Origin: Isoetes taiwanensis
Taxonomy: Eukaryota > Streptophyta > Lycopodiopsida > Isoetales > Isoetaceae
Reading direction: 5' to 3'
DNA length: 64,000 nt
NCBI GenBank assembly: GCA_021234155.1
Contig: JAJEKV010000030.1
Location: 1,498,901 to 1,562,900, forward strand
Shown: in pieces, positions 32,641 through 44,280 of the stretch
Layout: the number at the start of each line of letters is the position of its first letter
Position numbering within the stretch: position 1 is the stretch's first letter
The notes under the pieces: generated by a model
The model's database searches: none
What the model was told of the DNA's origin: nothing
The model's input: the letters and a program-made list of their open reading frames with translations, nothing else
Made by a program: the position numbers and the translations under genes

Positions 32641-34850
32641 ATGGTAAGGATTTAGGTGCATGGTAAGGATTTAGAATATCCTGCAAGAGTATATGGGATT
32701 CACGTTGCATGATTCTCTTCTGACTGCATGTTGAAATGATTTAGATTATCCTGCAAGTTTTATGGGATTTATGTTGCATCACAAAGATGCCAAAAATTTG
32801 TAAAAACAATTATATTCCAACTCTTTTAGACATAAGTTCCAGAATTTGTAGACTAACAGACTGAACTACAAGATAGACTATTCTGTAATCACTTCCATGT
32901 AACTTTCATGCTTGAGAAAGTATAATCTATGTTGTGTTGAGAACGTAAAGCTTTATGACAAACTAGATACTTCATCCCTGATCATATATCTACATGTTTT
33001 CTGAAACTTCACATGTTTGTAACAACACATAATCATCTGCATGAGTAGCAAAATTGTAAGAAATACCTTGGCATTGTGGACTTCAGAGTTTTTTGAATAT
33101 GTTGAAGATGATCTAATAACTAGTGATGGATTCCTAAAATATTGTACAAACTACTTTGGTAGGCTTGTTTGGCACCAAAATGTTAACAACCTTGGCCTGA
33201 TCTAACTGTCAGTTGATTCCCTTCTATTCCAATCCTTATCTTCAACAATGTCAACATCTATTGAAATATGGTGAACAAACTCATTTTAAAACTACTTATT
33301 ATCAACTATGCTTAATTGCAATAAGAGCGCTAAATCATTTTCATTAAATATCAAGGCATTGAAAAGGTTTTCGCTCAAGAATATTAGTGTCTTAATATCT
33401 TAGATCATTATTATTAAATACCATCTATCAAGGCAGTGGTAGGTCTCAGTGTGAGGGCAAAGATATTAGTATCTTGATACCTTCATTGCAAGGAACCGAA
33501 TGAGTGCTATTTGTTAATAATCACAACTGCAGGAAAAGACCTTTCCTAAAGGATACTTTAAGCTAGAGCACAAAAAGTAGGCGCATAAAAGGTTGAGATT
33601 TAGAGGTTGGTACTAAACAAGGTTTATGATTGTGAATGAATAGGTTATTTAATGCTACATTGGAATTTAAAGTGGAGTCATAGCTTAGCATTCCACAATT
33701 GTTAAACTCATGTCTATCACGATTTATATATTGGATGCTTATGATTTTAGTTATTCTTTGCAGATATCCTTTTGGAGTTGATAATTAAATATGGAGAAGA
33801 ATCAAACATGTTGTAATGCTATGGGTATTATATTATGGCAGTTGTCCCTTAATGTGTTCCCTACAGGTAAAACTATCATAGGAGGAAACACAGCGTGGAC
33901 AACTAACAAACATCTACAACAACCATCTGACTCAATCAACACGAAACATCAATGCAAAAAACATCCAAACACACCCTCCGGGCACAGGAATGCAATCCTC
34001 TGTGCGCAGCACCTTGTTTTTGTTGACAAAGATAGACTACTGAGGAAAAGTTGAAAAATAAATAATCAATGTGATAAAGTGTGAAAGATACGTGCTAACC
34101 AAAAAATGACTTGGCTGATTTGTCAAAAATATGTGCTACTAACCCTTTTTATGTCACAATGTCACTTACATGACATGCGTGTTTACTAAATCAATGCATA
34201 GAATTCGTACTAAGATCATGACATATATATTTACTAGATTGATGCATAAACATTACGATGTCAACTGGAGGACCTGCCCTTACTTATTGAATGAGACACA
34301 CACTATACATGATAACTCTTGCACTTTAGTAGGACTAAAGATTCAAAATGTGAAAAGTATGGTGAGGCATTGATTCAATGCGTGGAAGGTTTTTTGCCAA
34401 TTCTCGAGCAAGCTTCAGACTAAAGTGAAAGCACTAAGAACTAAACTGAAAGGGACTGACTTGTTTAATTTTCACTTACATGACATATAAATATTTACTA
34501 GCGGTACAAACATTCATATGAGACAATCAGAGCTTGCTAGACCTTTATTTATTGAATTAGATGCACACTACCAACTTTTCCTATCCAATGGTAGCCAAGA
34601 GGTTTTGAACCTAGTCTAGAGGCCTACACCAATGGACCAATTTTCAGACTTGGATGAATTAGTGTGTGAAAGCATGGTATATTTTGATTGAGTACGTGGA
34701 TGATATTTCTATCATGACATATATAAAGCAGCTTCATTTTTTGTTTGAGAAAATAAGTTTGTAATATTTCCGTCGTGAGAAGTCCTCTCCAATTGACACG
34801 TTAGGTTTTTGAGCCATTTTTGTTTTTTCTTTTTGCCTTATTTTCTTTGA
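32641..34850. other. No gene seen
   Basis: AT-rich, short ORFs only. A direct repeat (gtgcatggtaaggatttag) occurs at 32638 and 32657, and a diverged copy of 32690-32730 follows at 32745-32780. Another similar pair lies at about 34170-34270 and 34480-34560 (cttacatgacat...tttactag). Confidence 0.35.
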
Positions 34851-34859
34851 CCTACACGT

Positions 34860-35364
34860 GGTATCCCTGTTCTTTACACCGCATCCCTGTTCCGCCATAA
34901 CCAGAAGCATTAGAATCAAATGTAATATAAGCCTTTGACCGAATCTCATAAGGCCTGTCATTTGAATGCGCACAGCATGTTAGATAATCTGCTACATTCC
35001 CACTATTGCCCTGGGAGCTTGCTGAGTAATAGGATCCTTGTGAGAATTTGCCTCTCGATTTAGCATTATAGCAGCAGCAACGGCTTCCAGCCATTTCCAA
35101 GTATATTCTCTTCTCTCCTCAGAACCTTTGGCCTTTGCTCCATCTTCCTGAGCTTTCCGCTGGCACTCCTGGAAAAGCTCTTGATCCATTTCAAGAAACA
35201 TCTTTCTAACATTTAAAGTTAGCCCGTGCACCGTCTGATTCCAATGAGTTTTGGTGTTCTTCTCTGATGCACCAATTACAAGTGGCAAAATAACCTGTTT
35301 ATTTTGTGTAACCAGACTAACAATGTGATCATTATTCCACAGGAACAAAGCTCGCTCTGCAACC
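34860..35364 (-). pseudogene. PP2A regulatory B' (B56) subunit, last exon, probably a fragment
   Basis: On the minus strand an acceptor TTTCTGCAG precedes 35364, then QVAERALFLWNNDHIVSLV, QNKQVILPLVIGASEKNTK, HWNQTVHGLTLNVRKMFLEM and ELFQECQRK follow, a strong B56 match to its C-terminal helical repeats. Basic and Glu-rich text follows (REYTWKWLEAVAAA). The frame then ends at 34992; another frame stays open to 34852, so a one-base shift near 35060 is possible. B' subunits select substrates for PP2A. No upstream exons are visible to about 38 kb, so I call it a fragment. Confidence 0.8.
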
Positions 35365-35399
35365 TGCAGAAAGCACTTAGAGTCACTCATCAAAGTCAA

Positions 35400-36407
35400 T
35401 ATAATCCAGCAGAAACAAATATATCCTTTTTATGAATCCGATAAGCCCATATAATAAGTTTATCTGCCTAAAGCAATTGCATTATGCAGGAATAAGAAAG
35501 CCGTCTAGCGCATCGAATAAGAAAGCCCATTAAGTTAACATATGTCATGTTATTTGTCTGGTGGTTGACTCAAGCAGCTCCATTTTCTATTTTACGTGTC
35601 TTCTTTAATATTATGCAAACTTTATGCACCAGACGCAATACAGCCTATTCTTCTAAGTCTTTCAAAATATGGTGTTCCTTTTTTTTGCCACTAGATGATA
35701 TGGTAGTCCAAGTAAATGGTCTTCATGCATCTAACTTTTTTCATCTCATAAAATATCATTCACATGAATTGTGGTTATTTTTTTCAAGATCACCATAGAT
35801 GTCGACGGGCGCCGAGTGCTTTGTTGCTACCTAAATCTGGCACCAACAAAACTAACAAAACTGGAGATCTTCTCTTGGCCCTTAAAGACTGGTTGAGAGG
35901 CGGTTGCCTGTAGCCGCTTTATCATTGTTACACTAAAATAGTTAATAAAGAAATAAATAAAGGCCTTTTCCCTTAGTAGTGGTCTTTACTTATCTAAAGC
36001 ATTAGGGTAAAATCATTGCCTACAATGTGGCCATTACCAAGACAGATAGTGAACGAAACCACTGTCCTGGACCGTCCACCATCGTGGCTTTTCTTGCACC
36101 ACTATAAGCACACAACTATTAGGAAAAAGAAGAAGAAGAAACTTGAGTTATAATCGGATTCAAGGGAAAGCATTCAAGTGAAGATGGATGTTTACAACAT
36201 CAATGCTGCTACATATTAAAAGCTTCATTTGTTTTAACTTGCCTAAAGCATTCCATTTTAGTAGATTCTTTGATACTTTAATTAGGTACTCACATAAGCA
36301 TTTTGAAACCAAATCCAAAATAATTGTTGCCACATAAGCCACAACAAATTCTATAAAAGGATCCTTTATCATCTCACCCACCTGTGTATATACACGAGGT
36401 CAGGTAA
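35400..36407. other. No gene seen
   Basis: AT-rich. A minus-strand ORF at 36381-36160 (hydrophobic, EFVVAYVATIILDLVSKCL) has no recognisable family and could be chance. Confidence 0.3.
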
Positions 36408-36417
36408 GAGAAATGTT

Positions 36418-36439
36418 CGCGGCGGCCTTGGCCGCCGCG
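36418..36439. repeat. GC-rich perfect palindrome
   Basis: CGCGGCGGCC-TT-GGCCGCCGCG: a 10-bp perfect stem with a 2-base loop, in an AT-rich setting. Outer bases (AGAAAT before, ATTTCT after, at 36408-36450) also pair with a short mismatch gap. Confidence 0.9.
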
Positions 36440-36966
36440 ATAAATTTCTTGTAAATATAATGTTGTTGAGCAAACTTCAAACTAAAATGAATTGAAAAGG
36501 GGTTTCTCATTTAATGTTCACATGCCATTTCATTAATTCATATACCATTTCACAATTATAATCAATGAAATCCCCCTTGACTATTCGAAATGTTGTTGTT
36601 ATTACCAATAGTACTTTGATAGATATAACATTTGCAGTTGAAGGTTCAAGTATATTTATAACATATGATTTGCAATGGTTAGTGGGGTGTATTCATATGA
36701 AAATACATAGAAAAGGTGACGTGGCTAGGGTTTATTATTCCATAGTCTGTATGCCGGATTTAGAAAGAATGGCAGGCCGAAGTTAGAAGGTGACAAGCTG
36801 CCTTATCTGCTTCTGCTCCTCCATAACTTCTAGCAGAGGCGCCTAGGAGGCCGTTCGATGCATTAGATGTTGATGCTAAGCCTTGATGCAGGAACGCGGC
36901 AAGCTGAAGGGCCATTGAGTGATTTGTAAGTAGATAAGCTAAGAGAAATACTGGAAGGGGGGGTTG

Positions 36967-36989
36967 TTTTTTTTTTTTTTTTTTTTTTT
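36967..36989. repeat. Poly(T) tract, 23 T
   Basis: A pure T run, equal to poly(A) on the minus strand. Minus-strand ORF text around it (KKKKKK) is a product of the run. No retroposed gene is identifiable. Confidence 0.7.
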
Positions 36990-37465
36990 GTCTTTTTCTC
37001 TCCAATAGTAGAATATTCAAAAATATTCTATGTCATAACATATGAAGAATAGTAGTGGTTGAACTAATTATAATGGATGGAGGGTGCACATTCTTCAAGG
37101 TTCATAGATGGATTATATATTTTTTAAGATGCTCCCAATTGCATGTCGACCAATAATGATTATCCTTTTAGCCAATTGTTTGTAATGGAACTATTATTGC
37201 AGGGTAAAGCTATAACTGTCCAATTGTTGAAAAGTGGTATGGACGTTATTCCATCATGCATATATTCCCATGTTTCAAAAATACGCCTATTATGCGTTAA
37301 GTCCATAACGCTAACCAACCGAACAATCAAAAGTGGAGGATGCCTAGTGACTCCTAGCCTCTTCAAGTTTTCTCACCGGCAACCTACACTTCCAATCATT
37401 GATCCTCTTTTTGGGATGCTCTCCCCTCAAAGGTGTAAACACCTCTATAGGGAATTGATTGTTGA

Positions 37466-37640
37466 GCTCTGATGCCAAATGTTACACATAAATTCATAGC
37501 GCTAACTAAACACCCAAAGGTGGAGGATCCTTAATGGGCTCTAAGATCCTCAAGTTTTACCACATACACTCATATGCATCCCTCAATTCGTATGAGCTTC
37601 ATCCATCATTGATGCTCTCCAAAATAAGAACAGACTCACA
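37466..37640 (-). repeat. Probable LTR edge with tRNA-iMet-type PBS, minus strand
   Basis: The minus strand reads TGGCATCAGAGC at 37477-37466, close to the initiator-Met PBS. Two bases away, at 37480, plus-strand TGTTACACATA matches an LTR terminus (minus-strand ...TGTGTAACA). The same tract is followed by a diverged duplicate of 37290-37440 (aacgctaac...ctcaagtttt), seen again at 37500-37620. The far LTR end and element body are not clear. Confidence 0.45.
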
Positions 37641-38685
37641 AAGTTACAAGAAAGGACGAAGGGGATGGCAGGTTTCCATTGCTACCATATGTATAGTTTT
37701 TGGTTGACAATGAAAAGGATGTCAAATTCTATTAAAAGTGGAAGTTTAAGTCACTAAAAGAACTCACAACACCATAACATAAAGCCTTCACATATTGCAA
37801 TAGAAGCTATAAGCAAGTCTCTATTAGTAACGGTTGATTGACATCTATATTTGCAAATAGACTTTGACCAAAAATTCCTTATAACTTATGTTTTTCAAGG
37901 TAGGAAACTTTCCTTCTCTTCGAACTTTGTGAAGCCTAGAGAATAGACTTTGATTTGGCATGCTCGTATGTTTTTCTCCTCGATTAATAACGCATTTGTC
38001 TTGGGTTCAATAAGCCTACTATTTTTGTTTCAATGTCCTTGCTCTGATATACTCCAGTCTCCACTTCTCTATATAATATTTTTGTTTGTTGAAGTGTTGG
38101 TCATGCCTCATAGTGGTCTTGGAAGAACTCACTTTCTAGGCTAAAGGTGGCCTTGTGCAGGATGGAGGAGGATGTCAAATGCTTTGAGAACACTTTTGAC
38201 TACTGTTGCTAATTTAACCTTTGGTGTTCATACCTTTAGCAACCTACCATATCCAACAGGTTTTATCAGTGGTTCAGTAAGTGAATGTCTGGGAATTGTA
38301 TGTCAAGAACATAAATATTGCTCTTGTTGCCCCCCCCTAAACCACTGAATCCCAAAATAACAGGGGGCAATTACCGATTTAAACCCTTATTTTCCAAGCC
38401 CTATTAGTCCTACTCATCATGCCTATGCATTTCACTTGCCTTTTTACTTCGGTTCTCCTCAATGCCCAACTTGTAAAGTGAATTTTACCATTGATCACAT
38501 GCAGTTACGTGTATTTTGGATACAACATGTTAGTTCTTGGAGTCAGGCAAAGATCCTTTATCTACCGCTAGTTATAACACAGAATCCCTTCATTGTTCCA
38601 CCACTGCCTCTGTGTATGATAAAGTAATTTTACATAATCATTTTATTTCAAACTATTTTGAAGGCAAGATATTTAGATTTGATTA

Positions 38686-38780
38686 AGAATAGAATAGAAT
38701 AGAATAGAATAGAATAGAATAGAATAGAATAGAATAGAATAGAATAGAATAGAATAGAATAGAATAGAATAGAATAGAAT
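38686..38780. repeat. (AGAAT)n microsatellite at the LINE 3' end
   Basis: About 19 units. It is directly next to LINE 3' sequence, and on the minus strand reads (ATTCT)n, so it is the LINE's 3' tail. Microsatellite-like 3' tails are known for several non-LTR clades. Confidence 0.9.
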
Positions 38781-38847
38781 AGATTTTTTATCGTCCACGG
38801 AGACCAATTGGCCTATGGGGCCCAAACAAAAAGATAGCAACAAACGT

Positions 38848-38912
38848 ATTACTGTCAGGATTAAAAAACCCCCGCCCCGAAGGGTTTTCGAGGAAAAAAC
38901 CTTAACAGTAAT
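38848..38912 (-). ncRNA. Structured 3' UTR module of the LINE
   Basis: Outer stem ATTACTGT (38848-38855) with ACAGTAAT (38905-38912). Inside, on the plus strand, AAAACCC and GGGTTTT form one arm (loop CCGCCCCGAA) and another AAAACC follows. Two other copies (43341-43417, 60410-60489) have the same core but different, equally complementary outer stems. LINE RTs often recognise a 3' RNA structure, so this could be the recognition site. Confidence 0.7.
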
Positions 38913-38952
38913 AAGTATGCTACACTGTACAATTCTATAGGACAGTTCAATA

Positions 38953-39279
38953 CTATCCCGGAGGACACAACTGAGTCCGTGCATCCATAACTTCCTGGAG
39001 GTATGACCCCAACAAGCCCACTGATGCCGTATTCAATAACTTATGCAACGGCTGACCAGGCACTAGTAATCGAACATACCACGCTCGGATATGGGCAAAC
39101 GCTGGGCAAATCTGGAGGGCATGACATTCATCTTCAATGGCGCCCTGGTGGCAACACTGGCAAAGCCTTTCCTCCCGTGCTTCCCGAGCCCAACCTCCTG
39201 TCTCAATGCGGAGACGATGTGCACCCGTGCGAATGGAAGCTATAAGTCTGTGCTTCTTCATGGGCATATGGGTGTACAA
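38953..39279 (-). pseudogene. LINE C-terminal CCHC zinc-knuckle (zf-RVT)
   Basis: LCQCCHQGAIEDECHALQIC gives the Cys-Cys-His-Cys spacing found after the RT of many LINEs. Preceding text (LIASIRTGAHRLRIETGGW) is the usual lead-in. It ends shortly before the structured 3' UTR. Confidence 0.8.
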
Positions 39280-39363
39280 GTACTGGTGTGGGCCTCTCGT
39301 GAGCCTAGGATTGACTTGCTGCTGATAGTGTGCCAGCTTAACGTGCGTCAGAGCATCTTCATC

Positions 39364-40826
39364 CTAGAGCTTGCGAAGGAAAGTAACATCTAGGTACAGC
39401 TTAAGTGCATTGTGATCCTTCTTTGTCCTTACATGTACGCATCTGTTTGCCTGTACACCCCAACGTGAGAACCACCGAGCTTGCTTGTCCTTCCAGCAGG
39501 CTTTGAGGCGTTGGGGACCCATCGCTACGACCAAAGCAAGGCTGGGCAAACGTGTATCACCCATAGTGACTACCTTCTGGAAGTAAATAATATGGCGTTC
39601 CAATGCAGCCCATTGAAGGGGTAAAAAACCTGTCTCTTGGAGTAGAATCTGGTATGGAACTGTGGACTTTACCCCAAAGGCTCGTGCCAAGAAGACTTTC
39701 TGCACCTGCTCGAGGTCATTCCAGGTGTTGAGGGATATGATCGGACCCCACACTTGTGCCCCATACAAGAGGACCGGCTCGACTAAGGCCCTAAACAAGT
39801 GTGACTGGTGGCCCCGGGCATACAACTCTGCCTTGTGGCCGTTGTTTTGCATGGCATATAGTGCTTTCCAACCCGCTGTGACCCGCAACCTGATGGCAGC
39901 ATCCCATGGGTGGTAGTAGAGAACTCGATCCCCAAGTACTTGTAGGTCGGAGCCACCTCTACATCTTGTCCCTGGCAAAAGAATGAGGGAAGCCTTGGCT
40001 GACGGGATGACGAAACTAGCAGCACCCTAGTTTTGGCCAAGTTAACTCGCATGCCAGTGAATTGGCAAAAAGTGTCAAGAGCATCCATGTGATATTGTAT
40101 GTCCTCTGGAGTATAGGCCAGGAGGTTGACATCGTCAGCATATATGAGTTGCTGGATTGTGTAATGCATGAGATGACCTCCGTGCTCAGAAAGCCAATCT
40201 TTCAGCTAAAGAGTGTAGGCTAAAGAGTGTAGGGAAGAGGGGGCAACCCTGACGTACTCCAATACTAATGATTACCGGCATGATGTGATACGGCCTGAGC
40301 ATGCCTCGTATAGCCTGCATATTACGTTCTGCAAGTCAGGGGAGGTCCCCAGCTGCCATAATCTGTTCCATAACTTGTCCCGGGGCATTGTGTCAAAAGT
40401 TTTTGCGAAATCCACGAAACAACAGTACAGGTTTTGTCGGCGCCTGCTATCCTCAATCAGTGTGCGCAGAGTGAAGATACGATCAATGGTGGAATGCCTG
40501 GGTTGAAAGCCTGCTTGTGTGAGAGCTCGCACATCTGCCTTCTCTGCCCATATTGTCAGCCGCTGCTCAAGGATGCCAGCCAACAATTTTGCAAAGAGAG
40601 AGCTAACCATAATAGTACGATAGTTGGCTGGGCATTGAGGGTCCCCTGCCTTGTATATGGGCACAACTCTACTAGTGGTCCACTGTGGAGGGAAGCCTTC
40701 TTGCAATGCTTTATTGAACAATGCCATGAGGACAGGCACCAGTAGAGGCCCAGCCCATTTCAGAAGTTTCGCCTGCATGCCATCTAAATCTGCTGCCTTC
40801 TTATTAGCTAGGCGTTGCAGGCCCAT
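39364..40826 (-). pseudogene. LINE reverse transcriptase
   Basis: 40826-40272: KKAADLDGMQAKLLKWAGPL, RVVPIYKAGD, NYRTIMVSSLFAKLLAG and CCFVDFAKTFDTMPRDKLW (motif A, with Asp in VDF). 40169-39783: QQLIYADDVNLLAYTPED (motif C, YADD) and NLAKTRVLLVS. 39978-39364 gives the thumb (WKALYAMQNNGHKAELYARG, VLLYGAQVWGP). Frames break near 40270 and 39960. The region between motifs A and C is shortened. Confidence 0.9.
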
Positions 40827-41524
40827 GATGACATCCCGGCCCCTCTGTGATGACCAGAACCATGCCCATCTGTGGAGGCACTAGTGCCCGGCCCCTGAGT
40901 GGGTCGTAAAGCTGTTGCAAGTACTGTACCCATTGCTCCGAAGTGATGCTCCCTGTGGGCTGTACAACCTTGCTCAATACCTTTTTCTATAATATCTTGC
41001 CGATACAGGAGACCGAACATCTGTTGCTGGTGCTCTGTGAGATATCTGGCTTTCTTGTTCTTGAGGAAGGAGCAGTATTGACTGATGGCCTGTGAGCGGG
41101 ACGTGGGATCAGTGACTTGCGGGAGTTCACGTTTGAGCTCCTGACACTCATCATCGAACCATCTATTGCGGGGGAAGGTGGCAGCGCCCGAGGTTCTCCG
41201 CGAGTGGCCTCTCCCAAAGCATCTTTCGCCACCGCCGAAGCGGTGTGAGTCACCGGAACATTGTTCGCCGGGTGTGGGGAGCTGCAGTAGTCCCGCCAGA
41301 TCATGCTTAAGCATCTGGCCATAGCTCCCTTCACGGTCGTAGTCCAGGCGCAGCTGGGGCACCTGGCATGTTGAGGCAGTGGATGCACGGGGAGCCTGCC
41401 AATGTATATGCACGAACAGGGGCTGGTGGTCTGAGTCCACTTCCTCATCCCGAGTGTCTGTTCCAATGGAAAAATGGCTAACCAAGTGCAGATTATGTCC
41501 GTCGACAAACGAGTAATCCATCAC
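40808..41524 (-). pseudogene. LINE endonuclease C-terminal part and linker
   Basis: MMDYSFVDGHNLHLVSHFS, then DEEVDSDHQPLFVHI: the SDH motif completes the APE-type endonuclease. A long Arg- and Gln-rich linker follows up to the RT start near 40826 with another frame (41508-40987) overlapping. The frame break near 41220 marks a shift. Confidence 0.8.
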
Positions 41525-41721
41525 ACTGGAGCCGCCCCCTTAGTTCTCCTGTCTACAAGTGTAGCGGCTGGAAGACGGCCATTTTGCCAACTCATTACAA
41601 AGAACCAGGTCAAAGATACTACCTAGCAGCAACAACTGCCTGCCATAGCGTGAAATATGGTTGTCATTTGATATCCTTGACCAAGCTACCTCTGCGGGGT
41701 TCAATTGCAAGACGTCCTCTG

Positions 41722-42180
41722 CTAGGGGCTCAGGACCTGCTCGGCTCCTGTGCGTGCATTAAAGTCTCCAAGCAGCATAACCTTGCCCAACTGTTTGTGC
41801 TGCTGTATGTCATCATATAGATCGCCATAGGGCTCCAATCTATCCACACCCGAATGAGTGTTATAAAAGTTGCTCTCGGCATGTGGAAAGTAGCATGCTG
41901 CTACGAAGAGGATGCTGCCATTGTCATGCTGCACGCGCACCCACAAGTAGCGATTGTATCTATGTCTGTTTTGTGCAGCGAGACTGACTGCCCCAAAGTT
42001 GCACAATAGTAGCAGGCAACCCCCCATGCCCTCGCTTGCCTGTGGACTCGTTGAACACCGAACAATGCAGATAGCCTGGTAGGTTCGGCAGCCTATGCTC
42101 TGCATGTTCCCATGTTTCCATGAGGAAAATGAGATTCATATCTGGTGCAATAGAGTTGAGACTCTCCCCTTTCTGCCAAG
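41722..42180 (-). pseudogene. LINE AP-endonuclease, N-terminal part
   Basis: The frame 42105-41722 has WVRVQHDNGSILFVAACYFP and KVMLLGDFNARTGAEQ, where GDFNA is the endonuclease motif. An in-frame part before it (about 42180) has a SWNYRG-like start. It precedes the SDH part at 41524. Confidence 0.85.
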
Positions 42181-42223
42181 GGAAGCCCCGATAGTTCCAA
42201 GATATTATCCAGAGGCACAGTTT

Positions 42224-42880
42224 CTATTTATTGGCATTTGATGTAGACGCACGATGATCTGTTCCGGTTGCGGGGAGGCGGTGTGCCGCTACCGGCGATT
42301 CGCGGGAGCGGGAGCAAATGAGCGGCGGGGAGCAAGAGGTGCAGTAGGGGTACTGGTGGCAGTAGTAGGAGTTGCAGCCAGTGGGTGGCTCCTGTAGCGG
42401 TAGCAATGGGGCGTCTGGATGCTGTAGCAACTTGATGCATTGCATCAATGACCTCAACAGGCGCCCGCCTGAAAATGCGTAGCTTGCCTCGGACCAATCC
42501 TGCAGCATCCCTCGACGGCGGACGTCCCTGACTTGAGCCAGTTGTTGCCGGCAGGACTCCTGTTGCATCGGAGTAAGATCCTGGTCACCATACAGGGTAG
42601 TCCCCTTCAATTGCCTACTCTGACGCAAAATTGCCTCATGCACTCGCATGTCTGCAACCGTGAAGGTGACAACGCGTGGGCGATCTGTACGTTGAGCCCC
42701 AAGGCGGCTTGCTCGGACAATGTGGACTGTGGTCTAAAATGCCATGAAATGCCATGCACTTGGTGAGATCCTCTCCTACTTCCTCTGAGAGTCCACGTAC
42801 CACCACATTATGACATCGTCGGCCCTGCTCTTGCTGCTCACTGAGTCGCGGGGCAACATTGGCTATCCAAATAGGTGATG
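42224..42880 (-). pseudogene. LINE ORF1-like region
   Basis: On the minus strand, reading from about 42880, the text NVVVRGLSEEVGEDLTKC resembles the RRM-like or L1 ORF1 RNA-binding segment. The ORF from 42649 (RVHEAILRQSRQLKGTTLYG) gives a charged tail, followed by a Pro-rich part running into EN. Frames shift near 42720 and 42420. ORF1 proteins of LINEs bind the element RNA. Confidence 0.45.
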
Positions 42881-43030
42881 CCTGTTGTCTGGAGTGTGTG
42901 GGCTGTTCACAGCAAGGGCGGTGTGGTGTTCGAGATGTAGCAGGTGTTGTCTATCTGAGAAAAAATGGTATACAAACCTTATCTATAAGCCTCTCAACAT
43001 GCTGGATAGGAAATATTTACACAGTCAGAT

Positions 43031-43054
43031 CAAACAACCATTATATAAGTAAAG
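43031..43054. repeat. 24-bp direct repeat, left copy
   Basis: Matches 44333-44356 with a single mismatch (C/T at position 9). It looks like a target-site duplication around the 43055-44332 element, longer than usual. Confidence 0.75.
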
Positions 43055-43178
43055 CCTTAGATAAACATAGAAGAGGATTACAAAAGAATAAATTACTATA
43101 AAAATAAAAGCTTGATTAACTTTTTCTTTGATAGTTGTTATGAGCATTCTATTTTGACTTATGTTTTGAACATTGGCC

Positions 43179-43179
43179 G

Positions 43180-43216
<37 letters not shown>
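43179..43216. repeat. (GATA)n microsatellite
   Basis: About 9 units. On the minus strand it reads (TATC)n and follows the element's 3' end, like the tail of the LINE. Confidence 0.9.
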
Positions 43217-43265
43217 GCTTGTCATTCATCACAGCAGCAATATACAATGTTTTGAAGAATAGAGA

Positions 43266-43302
43266 GGGGTAGCCGACCATAGGAACAATATCGGACTACC
43301 CC
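43266..43302 (-). ncRNA. Tail hairpin
   Basis: GGGGTAGCCGA pairs with TCGGACTACCCC. The counterpart at 60299-60329 is GTGGGTAG...CTACCCAC, with inner CGC/GCG pairs instead of CGA/TCG, so pairing is kept while sequence changes. Confidence 0.75.
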
Positions 43303-43340
43303 GTAAAAAGAAATGTGCACAGGCAATATAGAAGGGTAAT

Positions 43341-43417
43341 GGCGACAACTTCTCACCGGGATAAAAAACCCCGCCCTTTCGGGTTTTCGAGGAAAACCCT
43401 AATGAGAAATGGTCGCC
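43341..43417 (-). ncRNA. Structured 3' module, copy in the hairpin-rich element
   Basis: Outer pairs GGCGAC with GTCGCC and TTCTCA with TGAGAA enclose the conserved core (CGGGATAAAAAACCCCG ... CCCTTTCGGGTTTTCGAGG ... AAAACCCT). GGGTTTT can pair with either flanking AAAACCC, so two alternative folds are possible. Confidence 0.75.
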
Positions 43418-43784
43418 AACAACCTTGAATGTGTTGCCTGGAAAACCGAAGGAGATGGATTGATGGCGAACACAAATATAGCAGGACCCCAGAAGACGGC
43501 AGAATCCCCGAATGTGTTGCCTGGAGAGCCGAAAAGGTGGGTTGATGGCGAACACAAATATAGCAGGACCCCAGAAGACGGCGGAAGCCGGAGATACGAA
43601 GGAGACATGTGGATGGCGAAGCCAAGAAAGCAGGACCCTAGAAGACCGCGGAAAACCTGCAGCAACTCAAAAGAACCCTAAAAATACCCGTGAATGGTTA
43701 GAAAAACTACCATGAATGGCAGGGACAAGGCAAGCCGCACAATAAAAAACCTGCAAAGAAGAGCAAATTAGAAACATAAAAAGC

Positions 43785-44060
43785 AGCACCCAAAAGGTGG
43801 AGAAGCATCACCCAGCGGGTGGAAAACAATTATGCGTCACCCTCAAGGTGGAAATAAATAGCATCACCCTCAAGGTGGAAATAAATAGCATCACCCTCAA
43901 GGTGGAAATAAACAGCATCACCCTCAAGGTGGAAATAAATAGCGTCACCCTCAAGGTGGAAATAAATAGCATCACCCTCAAGGTGGAAATAAATAGCATC
44001 ACCCACAGGTGGAGATAGCATCACCTGAAAGGTGGAGAAAGCATCACCCAACGGGTGGAA
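43785..44060 (-). repeat. Tandem hairpin array; six 27-bp units at 43834-43995 plus variants
   Basis: The plus-strand unit is GCATCACC...GGTGGAAATAAATA, near identical six times. Variant units on both sides have hairpins with different arms and loops: CACCC/GGGTG (loops AGC, AAC), CACCT-type AGGTG with changed partner, CACC/GGTG (CTCAA, CAAAA). Stems stay complementary. The same hairpin occurs twice near 60626-60660. Confidence 0.85.
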
Positions 44061-44280
44061 AATAACATATGAAAAAATGACATGATAGTGAAGCAAAAAC
44101 ATTATTATAGTAAATGCAAAGTGAACAACAACAAAAGTGCAAGGCCCAAAAACACAAATGAAACAGACGCGTCCCCACTGAGCAGGGCGGGAAGGGAGGG
44201 AAGCTACGAGAAGGAAGGAAGCTGCTGTGAGAAGACGCCGATAACCGGTCCTGAAGGGGAAAGAGCCTTATATAATGGCT

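Larger units (their letters stand above)
38781..42960 (-). mobile_element. LINE (non-LTR retrotransposon), minus strand, inactivated
   Basis: About 4.2 kb on the minus strand with an ORF1-like part, endonuclease, RT and a CCHC end, ending in a structured 3' UTR and an (ATTCT)n tail. The 5' limit near 42960 is approximate; sequence beyond is unlike the LINE. Frameshifts and stops break ORF2 into at least six pieces. The plus-strand copy at 8460-11165 belongs to the same family. A target duplication is not visible. Confidence 0.85.

Noticed and set aside
37143-37472. Host protein ORF of 109 codons
   Set aside because: It overlaps a PBS/LTR edge at 37466 and has no recognisable family, so it is probably LTR-element sequence.
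43834-43995. CRISPR-like array
   Set aside because: The units are directly adjacent with no variable spacers, and this is a plant-like genome with no cas genes. They are hairpins in a tandem repeat.
43797-44102. Repetitive peptides (LKVEINSI and LFISTLRV) as a repeat protein
   Set aside because: They arise in both strands from a 27-bp tandem repeat, a multiple of three. No start, domain or homologue supports them.
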